A DNA stretch of 64,000 bases, taken from Umbelopsis ramanniana AG. Its lineage: Eukaryota > Mucoromycota > Umbelopsidomycetes > Umbelopsidales > Umbelopsidaceae. The position numbers and the translations under genes are program-made. How positions within the stretch are numbered: the stretch's first letter is position 1; every line of letters starts with the position of its first letter. The notes under the pieces were generated by a model. It saw nothing but the letters and a program-made list of their open reading frames with translations. It had not been told where the DNA came from and did not search any database. Where the stretch lies: positions 1-64,000 of the forward strand of contig NW_026252135.1 in the NCBI RefSeq assembly GCF_025399195.1. Direction: 5' to 3'. This document shows positions 11,350 through 22,700 of the stretch, one piece after another.

Positions 11350-13399
11350 CTACCAAATCTTTGGCTTTTTGTCAACAGCCATGTCTTCAGCTATTTCGAC
11401 AAATTCTTCCTTGACCTCCTCGGGTTTAGCGATAGGAGGCGTATTGGTGGTGGCTGCCGCCAAGATCTTTTCTCGCTTTCTCTTTTGTTTTCGCTTCTTT
11501 CTCCCTGAATCATCCACGGCATCATCGCTATCATTGTTGTGGATGGTTGGTAGGTGATATATTTCATCTTGTTCTCCATCATCTTCCGAATCCACAAAGG
11601 CGCTGATGCCTTCAAATGTGGCGACATCGACCTTGATATCCTCATCTCCTTGCTTCCTCTTGGAAACCTCTTCTTCTGGGACCTAGATCAAGAATGTTTA
11701 TAATTAGACTTTGATGGAAGGGATCTCACAAAGTCCCAGTTTCAAGGTCAGTGCTTACAACGTCAAATTCATCCTCTTTCTCTTCGTAATCCAAATTTTC
11801 CTCCAATTCAATAAAATCCGGAGCAAATGCACTCCAGTTTTCGTCGCGGCTTGTGGCCCAAATATGTATGTTTCCATAGGTGCTTACAGACGCTATGACG
11901 GGACGAATCGGGTGCCACTAATACAGAGACAGGAACCACATTAGCCAAATAAAATCAAGTGTTATCTTATTTCCGCAAGTAAATCGTGCCCGTACCGTCA
12001 AGTCATCTAAGGGTTCTTTTGGACCTTCTAAAATCTTCACCAGATTGCCCATATTTTTATCCCAAATATATATATTATGTTCTGCCTTGTGAGCCGAACC
12101 TGTTGAAGCACAAGGTTAACATCTGCAACCCAATGTTTCAACGGTAGCGCTGCAACTTACCTCCAATAATAAATTCTCCATCAGGGCTGAAGCAGACTTG
12201 ATTCCACTGTATTCGATTCACTAGATCTTGGAACTTGTTTTGTAGTTTTGGTATGCCTGTCTCCTCATTAATGGTATAAACACGGATGATACGATCGTTA
12301 GCGTTAACAACGATATCCCTGGTGATGAGCGTTAGTGAAAGAAAAGAAAATTTGATTCATCTCAGCACGTTGTTATGTTACCTTCCCTTCCGGCTGACTT
12401 GCAATCCTTTGATGGAAGTATTTGTGATCCTCACGCTATAGATTAACTGGAAAGTAATATACTATCAGTTCACCATGACATGATATGATATGTGATTGGT
12501 GTGACACGTACCTTTCGAGTCTGAGTATCAATGACATTCAAGAATCCTTTTGATGTTCCAGCATATATTCGATCTCCAGATTTGTTCCAACTAATTGCTG
12601 TGGTATAGGACCTTGGTCTGTACTCAAGTATAAAATTAGCCGTATGATCTTTGCTTATTCATCCGCTAGTCATGATAAATAGATATTACTTCTCTGCTAC
12701 TTGTTGGTCTTTATCTTTGTCTGAGGCATCTTCATCCGAAGGTAATTCGGTTGGCAGCTCGTATTTTCGTACCGTACCATCATTCATGTCCACGATGACT
12801 GGTGATTCCTGGGAGAGTGCAGCTACAAACTTCAAACTAATGACCACGAGTGATTCGTAATTAATATCAAAAGAAAAGAGTCGTCAAATGACTATAACGC
12901 AACGCACGTACTTATCGGTGGGGTGCATTTGTGCCATCATGAGTTGAGTATCAAACCGAATTTTCTGCTTCTTCTTGCCGGTGACCAAATCCCACAATAT
13001 ACATGTCCAGTCTTTTGACGCCGAGAGCAAGTACTTTCCATTACGAGACCAGCTATAGCAATGAGTTAGCAACAAAGAGGTGGAAGAAACAATCACGTCA
13101 TTTTCAACAAGTTGTACCTTATGCTAGCAACTTGTTTGACGTGGCCATGCAGATTCCTAGAGACGCCTTTTGTGTCAAAATCCCATATCACGCATCGGCC
13201 ATCAAGGCAGCCAGCTGCCAAGAGCGTGCCCTTGCGATTGAAGCGACAATTAAGTACGTATCCATCTTCCAATGTGTCTTCAATGACCTGAGGGTATTCC
13301 TGTTCCCATGGATCTGAGAATGAGTGATAGTTGTTAGCACAATAGGGTCATAACATGACTATCAAGTTTACAAGTTGTACCTAATAGCTCTAAATTCAT
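11350..13399 (-). CDS. SWD1: COMPASS subunit RBBP5/Swd1 (WD40)
   Basis: WD40 core subunit of the Set1/COMPASS histone H3K4 methyltransferase, nuclear. Exons (minus): 13381-13399, 13118-13313, 12908-13052, 12690-12829, 12512-12617, 12382-12446, 12161-12318, 11996-12099, 11759-11917, 11350-11682, giving 474 residues. The start MNLELL and the first blade (EDGYVLNCRFNRKGTLLAAG, then GRCVIWDF) match RBBP5. Later blades include WSRNGKYLLSASKDWTCILW and WHPIRPVIASVS. After the propeller comes the acidic hinge LDYEEKEDEFDV and a lysine-rich tail (RKKRKQKRKREK), consistent with the Ash2/SET-interacting segment and a nuclear signal. It is shorter than human RBBP5 (538) because the tail is shorter. All nine introns are GT-AG and in phase. 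Confidence 0.95.
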
Positions 13400-13732
13400 G
13401 TTCAGGGCATGCAAAGGGGAATTTTTTCAAAGTGGAATGTCTCGATTCTCCCAAAAAAAAACCTCAATTTGAGTCCGCGTTTTTAAAACTCCTCATCCGC
13501 CACAGCGATGGGTGATCTGTTCGCCACACCAGAGTTCAACCAAAGCCCATGCTGGACTGGTCGTTTAATCATGGAAAAAATCAATGAAAATACAATTCAA
13601 TCATAGTTAAAGATTTCTTCAGAGATGCCTAGGTTTAAAACTGATTATATACAATTACAAACATTGCTTGGAACTACATTATATTATTGGGGGGGGGGGT
13701 TATCATGGTGGCATAATTTGCATGGGGGAATA
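13400..13732. other. gap upstream of RBBP5/Swd1
   Basis: 333 bp between the RBBP5 start and the stop of the next gene. It holds a G-run at about 13689-13700. No gene was seen. Confidence 0.45.
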
Positions 13733-14797
13733 CTACTGGTCCTTCTTTCGTTCATATATTTCACTAACCAAGTCCCAATCCTTGTCTAGAACTGAGCTAG
13801 CTTTGTGGTTCAATATGGCGCTTTCGATGACTGACTTCTGAAGCTCGTCCGTCGGCTTAGGCGTCTCAGCATCCGCTTCCGATTCCGCTTCTGTGACACT
13901 GTGGTCGAGGGACATGGAAGCTACAGTGTCTTCGTTCTGTGCAGCTTGTTGTTTTTCTTGAAGCGCGATGGCCTTATCCTCCTCAATCTTCTTGCCAAGG
14001 TCTTTCAAGAATCGATCGATGCTCCGGTAAAATCCAAACAGTAACATATAGGATACTCGCACCATGGGTTTCTTGATGACACCTTGTTGAGTGACTTTCA
14101 AAGTAATGATCTCAGATTCATCGTCTGCAAAAGACGGTTGCTTGAACATACTGTGTCGTGAGGATTTCAGGGTCGAGAATTCCTTGTCGTCAAAATTGGA
14201 AGAGATATCAAAAGTCCAAGACCCTGAAAAGGTTGGCTTCTTGCTGGCAGGTGTGGCGGGTACGGTGGCAGGAGCACCTTGAAGGGGCACTACGTTGTTT
14301 CTTTCTTCCATAATTCTTAGAATCTTGGACCCAGGAATTTGCTCTACGAGGACGACCGTGCGTTTTCCGTATTTTGTATACTCCACAAAAAGTGTTTCAC
14401 TGCCTCCTTGATCCCGACCACTGAGTCGACGAGCTCGCATAGCAGCACGTTTATCTGATTCTGTATTATCCACAGTATTTGATTTTTGCATCTCTGAACT
14501 GGTCGTTAGTTCTCCTTCAGTGTGGTCACTATCTGAGACGACATTGCTTGACAATCCCGAATCTTGATCTGGATCGACGGTTTGCGCTAAGACCAGGCCT
14601 CTGAGTTTGGGTTGCCACTGTGGGTATTCTTGAACGTCAGTCAAAAGTCGCCAAATGTGTTTACGAGAAGTTTTGAATGTCGCTGTTCTTGAAACAATAT
14701 GTGAAGCAGGGAGTAGTAGACCAATCAAGTAGATCGCTATGGGAACACATGGTACGATCAGTATCGACAATAGGATAGCAAACGTTGCTGATACCAT
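13733..14797 (-). CDS. membrane-anchored SRPBCC/START-like protein
   Basis: A single uninterrupted frame of 354 residues. Residues about 4-34 are a hydrophobic segment (ATFAILLSILIVPCVPIAIY), a likely signal anchor. Residues about 38-270 resemble a polyketide-cyclase/SRPBCC fold: ATFKTSRKHIWRLLTDVQEYPQWQP is the typical opening strand and helix, and VRVSYMLLFGFYRSIDRFLKDL the closing helix. The middle (about 75-125) is a disordered Ser/Asp insert and the C-terminus is acidic. The fold usually binds lipids or other hydrophobic ligands, but the ligand here cannot be told. An intron-free gene is unusual in this intron-dense window. Confidence 0.75.
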   Translation of the reverse strand: MVSATFAILLSILIVPCVPIAIYLIGLLLPASHIVSRTATFKTSRKHIWRLLTDVQEYPQWQPKLRGLVLAQTVDPDQDSGLSSNVVSDSDHTEGELTTSSEMQKSNTVDNTESDKRAAMRARRLSGRDQGGSETLFVEYTKYGKRTVVLVEQIPGSKILRIMEERNNVVPLQGAPATVPATPASKKPTFSGSWTFDISSNFDDKEFSTLKSSRHSMFKQPSFADDESEIITLKVTQQGVIKKPMVRVSYMLLFGFYRSIDRFLKDLGKKIEEDKAIALQEKQQAAQNEDTVASMSLDHSVTEAESEADAETPKPTDELQKSVIESAILNHKASSVLDKDWDLVSEIYERKKDQ

Positions 14798-15479
14798 TGT
14801 AAAAGAAAATGATATTTGAGTATTATGGTATAATTCTTCAGGTTTAAAGAGTGAAAGAAAAAAAAAATGATCAAGTCAGTATAAAACAAAGTATCGCAAA
14901 GTCGACGTTGATTCCCCCATGCGAGTCACAAGACGTGTCGCTGCCTGGCACTCGTCAGGTCAGCTGCAGCCCATACATCCAACTTGCCGTTCATGAAAAC
15001 TCATTCCTCACTCGTTATCTCTCTCAAAAAATGGGGTTTAGCAAGGAAGTGGCTCCACCTTCCTCCGCGACACTGAATGATAATATAATACTACTTGTGA
15101 TCTTAGTAGTAGTAGTAAATGCGAAACTCTCACCTTTGCATTGAAATCAAAAAAGTGGAATTGGTATTCCTCACTGCTTGGCTGTTAAGCTTAGTCCGTC
15201 ATTTTGTTGAATCCGCCAAGACATAACTTTGTAGTGTCACTGTCGTCATAACTTCGAAAAGTTGTGTTCTGAAAATGATCGGCCCGCCTAAAAAATCTCT
15301 TTATGTGGCGCCCGCCATTGGCAAAAAGATACCAAAGCCGAATAAACAAGTTGGGAAAAATTATATCATAAACTACCCTTCCAATGAGCATCTCTTAGAA
15401 ATAATAGTGTTCCCTCGAAATTCATAGACAACTACTTGGAATAGGGCCTGGCAGCTTTTGAAGCCCATTATGAGCTTAC
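14798..15479. other. gap between SRPBCC-like gene and small membrane protein
   Basis: 682 bp between divergent genes. It contains A-runs near 14858 and the promoters of both neighbours. The short frame at 14851-15144 (+) has no recognisable feature. Confidence 0.4.
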
Positions 15480-15836
15480 TTGGATGTTGTGACTGGTCTA
15501 TTTCAAAAGGCAAGTTTCTTGAAATGGCTTCGTCCCGCAGCCTGGCCTTGTTTTTTGCGAGTCAACATGTTGCTTCGATCATGGCATAGCTTTCGAGCCA
15601 ATCGACTTCTTCGCATAGCAGATGAAAGACCATTTATAACCTCACATAAACCATCATTTTGGTACTCGTATGGAACGCCACTCTTCAATGTGTTCCTTTG
15701 GTCGTCAACAACCACATTGGGTCTGCATCTGTTATGGCACAACTTGAACTATGCGGAAATCAGAAAGGATCGAGAAGCCGAGATTAAGGAACTGCAAGCC
15801 AGGATTAAAACACTACAAGAAAGCCAAGCAGAATAA
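15480..15836 (+). CDS. small mitochondrial-type membrane/coiled-coil protein
   Basis: I do not recognise the family. The open frame encodes 118 residues; a second Met at 15567 would give 89 residues starting MLLRSWHSFRANRLLR, which looks like an arginine-rich amphipathic mitochondrial presequence and is probably the true start. It is followed by one hydrophobic span (GTPLFNVFLWSSTTTLGLHL) and a charged coiled coil (DREAEIKELQARIKTLQ) to the end. No intron is needed. It is convergent with MED22, with about 140 bp between stops. The function is unknown; an inner-membrane small subunit or assembly factor is possible. Confidence 0.6.
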   Translation: MDVVTGLFQKASFLKWLRPAAWPCFLRVNMLLRSWHSFRANRLLRIADERPFITSHKPSFWYSYGTPLFNVFLWSSTTTLGLHLLWHNLNYAEIRKDREAEIKELQARIKTLQESQAE

Positions 15837-15975
15837 TGCAAAATTAGAATTTTAGACCTACCCTCATCAACCCACCTTACCTGTGTATATTTTTTTTGTC
15901 TATTAAACTTGGTTGTACCATTACGTTGTTTTTCCACCACAAATATGATATCGAGGGGCTATATTTATTACAGTT

Positions 15976-16570
15976 TTATGGTGAAGTTAAGTTTCTATAT
16001 AATACATTTTCCATATCAAATACCGCTGCATCCAACTCTGCTTTCATCTTTGACATCTCGGATTTGATAGCGGTTTTCGGTTCCTTGAGATCCTTTGTTC
16101 GGGTATCACTCAACTGCGTTAATGTCTTTGTATCATTCAACAGCAGAATTTGCTTTAATTCAGTGATGAGACCAAGTAGAGACTCTGCGGATCGAATCTA
16201 AATGAACTAGATTAGTGCGTGTTTGGAGAATTGAAACGGGTGGATGAAGTCTTGCTTACTATTTGGGCAGTCTGGCTTTCTATTTGGTACCCTTCTTGCG
16301 TTACTTTGAACTTGTCTTTATTTTCAATCTGTCAAGGAAAAGGTGTCAGTCATTTGAAAAGGACACGTACAGATTGCGTAACTTGTGTAGGCTGCTAGGT
16401 ATAAGCTCGGTGCTTACCTCAGTTACTCGAACAATGTCTGCAAAACTGTCGACTAATTTCAATACATCATCGTCTACGCGCTTTGTATATTGTTCTTCTA
16501 ATTGCAATAATATTGGTTTGTTGCCTCCTAGTTGGGCTGGATTGGTATGTTGAGGTGGCAGGCCAGCCAT
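15976..16570 (-). CDS. MED22: Mediator subunit 22
   Basis: Head-module subunit of the RNA polymerase II Mediator complex (Surf5 family). Exons (minus): 16418-16570, 16260-16328, 15976-16197, giving 147 residues. Diagnostic stretches are YTKRVDDDVLKLVDSFADIV near residues 28-47 and IRSAESLLGLITELKQILLL near 75-94, followed by a helical tail. The start at MAGLPPQH was preferred over an in-frame Met 14 codons upstream because the family begins shortly before the KRVDDDV helix. Both introns are GT-AG, phase 0. Confidence 0.92.
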
Positions 16571-16701
16571 GACTGAGTGGAATGAAGTAGGGCCGCCGAA
16601 CCAACAGGACAAAATTGGTGGGCAATGAGCCAGTCACGAAGAAACAAAATTCTGAGTAGACCTTCCGTTCATGAGAAGTACTGTCAATTTATTTTCTTAA
16701 T

Positions 16702-18406
16702 TTATTCCTGCTTTCCCTTCTCAAAATCTGCTACAACTTTTTCAAAAAGTTTATCGTCAGTCATAACTTTGACGGCAGTTAGGGTCAAGCATTTGGCGGC
16801 TCGCAGAGTTCTCCTATGTGAGTCTTCAGTTCTAGCGGCAGTAGTGAATTCGTGAGAGTGGTTAGGTCCGTCGGTAACAATCTTGAATCCCGGATGAAGC
16901 CCAGGAACAACATAACTGATATTGCCGAAATCAGTACTACCACTAGCTTGTTTTTCTTGCCACTCTTTAGATTCATATTTGATCCCTTCGTTCTCCATGA
17001 AATGTATAAAATTTGCAGCCAGTGTGTCGTTTTGGAATACATCTGTAGCATCGCTTGGTTATAGCTGCCATCCTTGTTGCATATCATGTAATTATAGTAT
17101 ACTATTAATCTCACCTTCCACTATTCCTTCCTGTCCCCACTGGTACTTGACCTTGGTCTCTGTTGCGACAGCAGCGGCTTCAAAGCAGTCATTGACCTTC
17201 GCCTGCAAGGTCTTGAGTTGTTCGCGAGTCACAGAGCGTGCGTAGAAAAATCCGGATGCATATTCGGGAATGATATTCGGCTATAAGTAACATGTTAGTT
17301 GCTGTACTCTGCATGCAAAATTATTTCTTGTCCAAGGAAACTTACTGCGTTACCACCACTGTGAACAAAAGAACATTCAAGTTAGAGATGGTCAGCCATC
17401 TTCTATGAAACACACCATCCCTCAACCTTTCGTCAAACTTACTTTGTAACAATCCCATGAAGTCTGAAAATTTATATACGTTAGTACATACAAAGAACTG
17501 ACAAGCCATAATACAAATCAAACTCGTACCTGTTAGTAGGCAATGTCTGCTGTCTCAACATCGCAATATTGTTGTAAGCTAGATCGAGTCCTAAGGGTTA
17601 GCGACGCTGACCATGATTTTCCAAATTTATCATTTCATTGGATAACTTGCCTTGCATGAGTGCATCAACAGCATTTCGTCCATTGAAAGGAGCGCCTGCA
17701 GCATGCGACGGCTTTCCAAAGTATTCGACATTGACCGAGTCTAGAGCAAGCATAGTCCCGTACACTCCTTCAGAAGGGAAAGGATGCAACATCATACAAA
17801 AATCCACTCTACTTTGGATATCGTTGTTGTTGACCATTCTGATCTTGCCAGAACCTTTCTCTTCAGCGGGAGTTCCGAACAGAACAACGCTACCTTGAAG
17901 TAGATTTCTCTCAAGGAGATTTCTCGTGGCAATTGCGCAAGCCAGTCCAGCAATAGCAATAAGATTATGTCCACAAGCATGCCCAACGCTTTTTTGAGCT
18001 AATGCGTTAGATAATGTGATGTTATGAGGGCGATTTTCCCCCGCTTATCCACTTACCCAGGTAAGGCATCGTATTCTGAACAAAAGCCAACTCGTCGACC
18101 AGGGCCATTACTGTATTCGGCAAAAAATCCAGTTTCCAATCCACTGGCATGGCGGGTGACAATGAATCCCTTCTGCTCCAGGTAGTCGGTCAACAGAGAG
18201 TGTGCCTTGACTTCTTCATATGACTGCTCCGGGTTATCATGAATCTACATGTTCCGAACGCTCGGTCATTGCGCATGTTCGCTAAGGGGGGCTCAAACCA
18301 GTATTACACTATTGATCCCACTTACCTTTAGAGATATCTTTCGAAGTTCTCCGTCTATACTGTTGATAACGTTGGTAACTTCTTGTTCAATGGAGGAATT
18401 GGTCAT
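16702..18406 (-). CDS. M20 peptidase, PM20D2-like dipeptidase
   Basis: A metal-dependent amidohydrolase; the closest remembered family is PM20D2 (cytosolic dipeptidase acting on beta-alanyl-lysine-type peptides) with related aminobenzoyl-glutamate hydrolases. Exons (minus): 18326-18406, 18057-18244, 17651-17988, 17530-17590, 17443-17463, 17346-17358, 17115-17280, 16702-17042, giving 402 residues. Metal-site features are GHACGHN (His93, His97), GTPAEE (Glu132/133) and SGSTDFGNISYVVPG near the end, with FGKPSHAAGAPFNGRNAVDAL as the dimerisation-domain entry. Two exons are tiny (21 and 13 nt) and one intron begins with GC (CAAG/GCAAGT at 17650). Every junction is required to restore the conserved run GIVTNGGNAPNIIPEY. 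The substrate is inferred by family only. Confidence 0.92.
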
Positions 18407-19173
18407 TATAAGAGAATGAGTGAAAGAAGGTTCGGAGCTGCAGGGTGAAGTCGTATCACCCTTAAATAAACTCTAAAGCAAAATTGATAGAGAATCATTG
18501 CACCATCGTGTGAATCCGTCTTTATGGTTATCAAGAAGATAAAAAGCTTCAATAGCAGTATCTTTATTGATTTCTTTCATTGTGCTTTTGATGCCAGAAG
18601 TAGTGCCTGATAAACAGAAGATACTGGCGGGAAGAGAGCGGTCACAACAATGGAAAGGAGATCAAGGACAAAAAGTGGCTGGTATGAACATGCTAACACT
18701 ACGTTATTTTAGATTATATGTACATCTTTACAACACAGAAATCAATTGCTGCACTAAAAGTAGCAACTTTTGTCAATTCATATGTTTCAAAAGATAAAGA
18801 CGTAGAGCAGCTGTACATGGGTGGTATACAATTCATTGAATAAACGTATACAGTCACAATAAATGCGAGTTTTATGGTTTTCATCTTACAAGTGTATATT
18901 TGATCTCTCCCATGGTCATGGGCTAAATCCAGGTGGAGGATGTAATGGCAAGATGATAAGAATGACGGAACAGAAAGAAGCTTTTCAAGCGCAGGAAATG
19001 CCAGAGACACTGTCTCTTAAGCAAACAACGAAGCAATTGACTAGATGCTGATCCAGAAGGGTAAGCGATAGCCAAATTTTGCGGCAATGATGTAAGTATA
19101 CATGTTTTAATTGTCATTGAATCTCTATACAAAATAATACAGGAAGTTGTCGATTGTTCTTTCTTCATCTATA
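18407..19173. other. gap between M20 peptidase and Snl1-like gene
   Basis: 767 bp, A/T-rich, with no supported gene on either strand. It contains the peptidase promoter and the 3' end of the Snl1-like gene. Confidence 0.45.
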
Positions 19174-19608
19174 TCATCGAGGAGATACTTTGGTGTCTAA
19201 TTTATTGAAGTTTCTCTGAGCTCGTTTTATCAAGCCTCGTTTTTTCGTTTTCAACTTATTGATCATCTCTTGTTCTTTAGCTGTAGCGAATTCTCCATGT
19301 CGAATATCGTTAGGTATAACGGCGTCCAAACGTTCCAAGTATTGAATCAAAAGTTCGTTGCATTCTCGTACACTGAACGCTTCTGCAGTAGTTCCTTCTG
19401 GTAATTCATCGATTTTTCGCTCGACTGTAGCAATATCCTTTTCAATATGTGCTAGAGTTTGTAAGTGACTTCGCTGCTTCTTCTTGGCATGGTTGAAACT
19501 TAGGGTTTTCTGGTGATTGTCGGTAAGGTAATAAACTATGCCTCCAACTGTGAGGGCTGTGGCCGTAATGGCCATAGTCACTTGCAGACGAGGATCATTC
19601 CACTGCAT
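19174..19608 (-). CDS. SNL1: Snl1-like membrane-anchored BAG-domain protein
   Basis: Predicted Hsp70 nucleotide-exchange factor anchored in the ER or nuclear envelope. 144 residues from the Met at 19608. The protein has an N-terminal hydrophobic segment at about residues 9-30 (LQVTMAITATALTVGGIVYY), a linker helix, and a BAG-type three-helix region at about 55-140 (AFSVRECNELLIQYLERLDA; EMINKLKTKKRGLIKRAQRN). This layout and size match yeast Snl1. The frame stays open for 62 more codons upstream, but that extension would overlap the start of the divergent SEC3 gene and lacks conservation, so the internal Met was chosen. The start is 174 bp from the SEC3 start. Confidence 0.75.
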   Translation of the reverse strand: MQWNDPRLQVTMAITATALTVGGIVYYLTDNHQKTLSFNHAKKKQRSHLQTLAHIEKDIATVERKIDELPEGTTAEAFSVRECNELLIQYLERLDAVIPNDIRHGEFATAKEQEMINKLKTKKRGLIKRAQRNFNKLDTKVSPR

Positions 19609-19782
19609 GTCAACAAGGAAACAGAAGAGATTCACACCTTGGTAGTTGTTAGGCTGTGACTTGTTATGGCGGTCACCGCTGAATACCATTCTGGAAATGT
19701 GCTCATTCAGTTCCCGCCGACCTTTACTGGTAGCTTGCTTGTTCGGCCGTTGGAATTTCCGTTCGTTCCTGCATTCTGCAAC
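19609..19782. promoter_or_regulatory. short bidirectional intergenic region SNL1-like / SEC3
   Basis: 174 bp separates the two divergent start codons, so the promoters must share this stretch. Inferred from arrangement. Confidence 0.5.
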
Positions 19783-22700
19783 ATGTCGTCTCACGATAAC
19801 ATTAGGCAGGCTTTAATTTCTAACTTGTTCTCACTTGATTCTGGAGGTATGTGATGCCAAGAGCCTTCGTGGTCATCCTTAACTTGACTGACTAACTAGG
19901 TGGGTAATAGGTGGAGGGGAAACTCTTTTGGTTCATCTAAAGGTGTTCGAAGATGTCAAGCAAACATCTAAATCACAATCTTCTGATGGCCGCCAGGCTT
20001 CCAATATTATGGGAAAAGCAAGATTCCTTTGTCTAACACGTAAGTTTTATTTTGGTAACCTACTTGCAGTTTATGCCAGCTTTAACACCAGCCAAACTCG
20101 AACAGAAAAAAGAAATAAAATCCGACTCTACAAAGTCAAGCGTACATCAACAGGATTCTCGATAGGCAAAGCTTGGCCTATAGAAGATGTGAAAAGCATC
20201 CAACACATCGACAACAACCAATTCTGTATGACCTTGAACAAGGCCTACACCTGGGCAGTCGAACGACCCAAGGAAAAGATGACTTTCTTGGCTTATGTTG
20301 TTGATGTATGATTTATGCAATACTTCTCTCGTCTGAAAAATTTAGTCCTAAAATTGATCGTGCCTGTTACAGACAAGTCAGAGATATGCTGGTCGCATCC
20401 CGCGCCTGATTAATGTTGATGAGGCTAGATTGCAAAGATGTGAGTTGAAACAGCACATGCTACATAATAGCTGGATAAGAATTAACCTGTTTCATTTAGA
20501 TATGCCGAGCATAGCAGGAGGTGGCACTTCTGGACCATCACCAACACCATCTGGATCGAATTCTGCCTCATACAGTGACAATGGCATGGTATATTCTCCT
20601 CAGGCCCGAGAAGGAGCGAGATCGCCTTCTTCTCCCCGATATTCAACACACGAGCAAGTTTTCAGTACTTCTCCACCGCCTATGGCACCAATGGTTGCCA
20701 AAGCTCGAGCACCGCCGCAACACGCCGTAGCCGAGACTGTTCAAAACTACCACGAACCGCCTAGGCGTCCACGAGAAATGCAAAATAATTACAATGAGCC
20801 CATGGACGAGAGAGAGAGATGGAGAAGAGAAAGAGAAAGAGAGAGTCAGACTTATCGTGAACCTTCTGAATCAAGCCAGCCTGCATCACGATACCCTCCT
20901 ACTAATGGCGATGACAGAGCAGCGGCCGCCGTTCAGCGCAGCCTTTCTCCCGGCCCTTCTCCTGTTGTAGCACTTCAGCAGCCTCCTGCTGCGAGAAACA
21001 ACCCAGCAGCTCCTCCGCCAAGATCTAAGGAAAGAGAGAGACAAGAACGGCAAGAACGTGCGATGGAAAGAGAAGAGCAACGTGAAAAGTCGAAGAAAGA
21101 AAAGCAAGCCCTAGAAGAGAAAGGTTGGTGTATTCCTGTCTGTGGTCATGCTGGAGCGCATACTGATTACTTGTGAAAACAGAAAAGCAAAAGCACATGG
21201 CAGAGCAGCGGGAGAGGATGGTGGAACAATCGTCTTTGATGAACGTTGAAGAGATGCTGACTGATTTTAACTGGAAAACCAGCGGTAATGCAGCAGCATT
21301 GGAAAGGCGACTTCTCGGAGAACTTTCAGCTTTGGAAGCGGTAAGTTGAATGGTATTGTCTGTAATGGCCACTAAATCAACTTGATCGCTAACCTGGACA
21401 TCAAACTAGGCCAACGTGCATGCTATTATCGAATCTGATGAACGTGTTGCCAATGTTGTTGGTCAAATCGACAAAGCTCTTGAGGAACTAGAGAGTATGG
21501 AAAATTGGTTGCTGCTTTATGCAGCGGAACTGAATGTAAGCTAATTTGCTTTCACTACATAAGATACCGATTTCCTATTCTAACATGCCAACTGCAGAGT
21601 ATGGGTGATGATATTCATCAAATTGAGTGGCAGAATCGTGGTCTTCAAGTTCAAACCGCAAATCAGCGAAGTTTGATCAATGAATTACAGGATCTTCTGG
21701 TCAGTCAACACATATCATCTCAAACCCTGCAACAGCATTTTACTAACAATACTTCTCAAACGGAACAGTCGTCCGTACGCGTATCCGAGAATGTGCTTCA
21801 GACGCTTAGAAATTGCCCAATGGATAATGTCAAGGACATTAACACCGTTCAGGATGCAGCGGCAGACCTTCAAAGAGTTCTGAAAATAAAGATGGAGGAT
21901 GGCCTTCAGACGATGAAGGCCGTGCAAGAACGTATTCAGGAATACAACGTATACAGCAATGCGTTCACCAATCGTACATACGATCATCTTAGAGCGACCA
22001 TTCAGACCCAGGTAGGTAGCATTTATTTTGTGCTTTAGCATTATTTCGACTGACCTCGACCTTCTCTTTATGTAGACCGACATTTTGTTTGAGACGAGAT
22101 CTCGCAGCTCTCCAGCCACAACCCGTAAATCCAATCTCGTTATCATTACCCCTCATACGACTCTGGAGGATGCGATATTCAAATACCAAGGATTAGCCTT
22201 ATGGATGAAAGAAATGGATCCACGGCGCTACAATGAACTGCAAACGGTAGGTTGACGTTGAGTTGTTTATCTTGCGAAATGGGACATAGCTGATGTTTCT
22301 TTTCTTCCTGTCAAAAAAGCTGTATTCGCAAGGCCTTATCAGACCCTGTAAGCGGGATATAAAGGATGTCATGGACTCCACACGTCAATATTTTGCAGCT
22401 ATCCGCAATCGTAATACCGACGATTTAGACTTTTGTACGTAAAATGCCCATTTCAGTCTTGTATGATGAACCATCACTGACACCCACATACAGTGTTTCG
22501 AGCCGATGATTCTCGACCTGTTCGTGCATTAGGTTATACAAGCGGGCGATCGACCGATGACTCGAGAGCGCATAGATACCGTAACATGTTAAGAGGTTCA
22601 GTTGAAGGTGTCATTGGTAGTGGATCCAATAGTCGAGAGAGCGTTGATGAAGACGAGAGGATTGCCAGCGAAGCGTTTTCGCATATGATGGGTCAAATTG

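Noticed and set aside
19609..19794. 62-codon N-terminal extension of the Snl1-like frame
   Set aside because: Overlaps the divergent SEC3 start and lacks the compact anchor-plus-BAG layout of the family.
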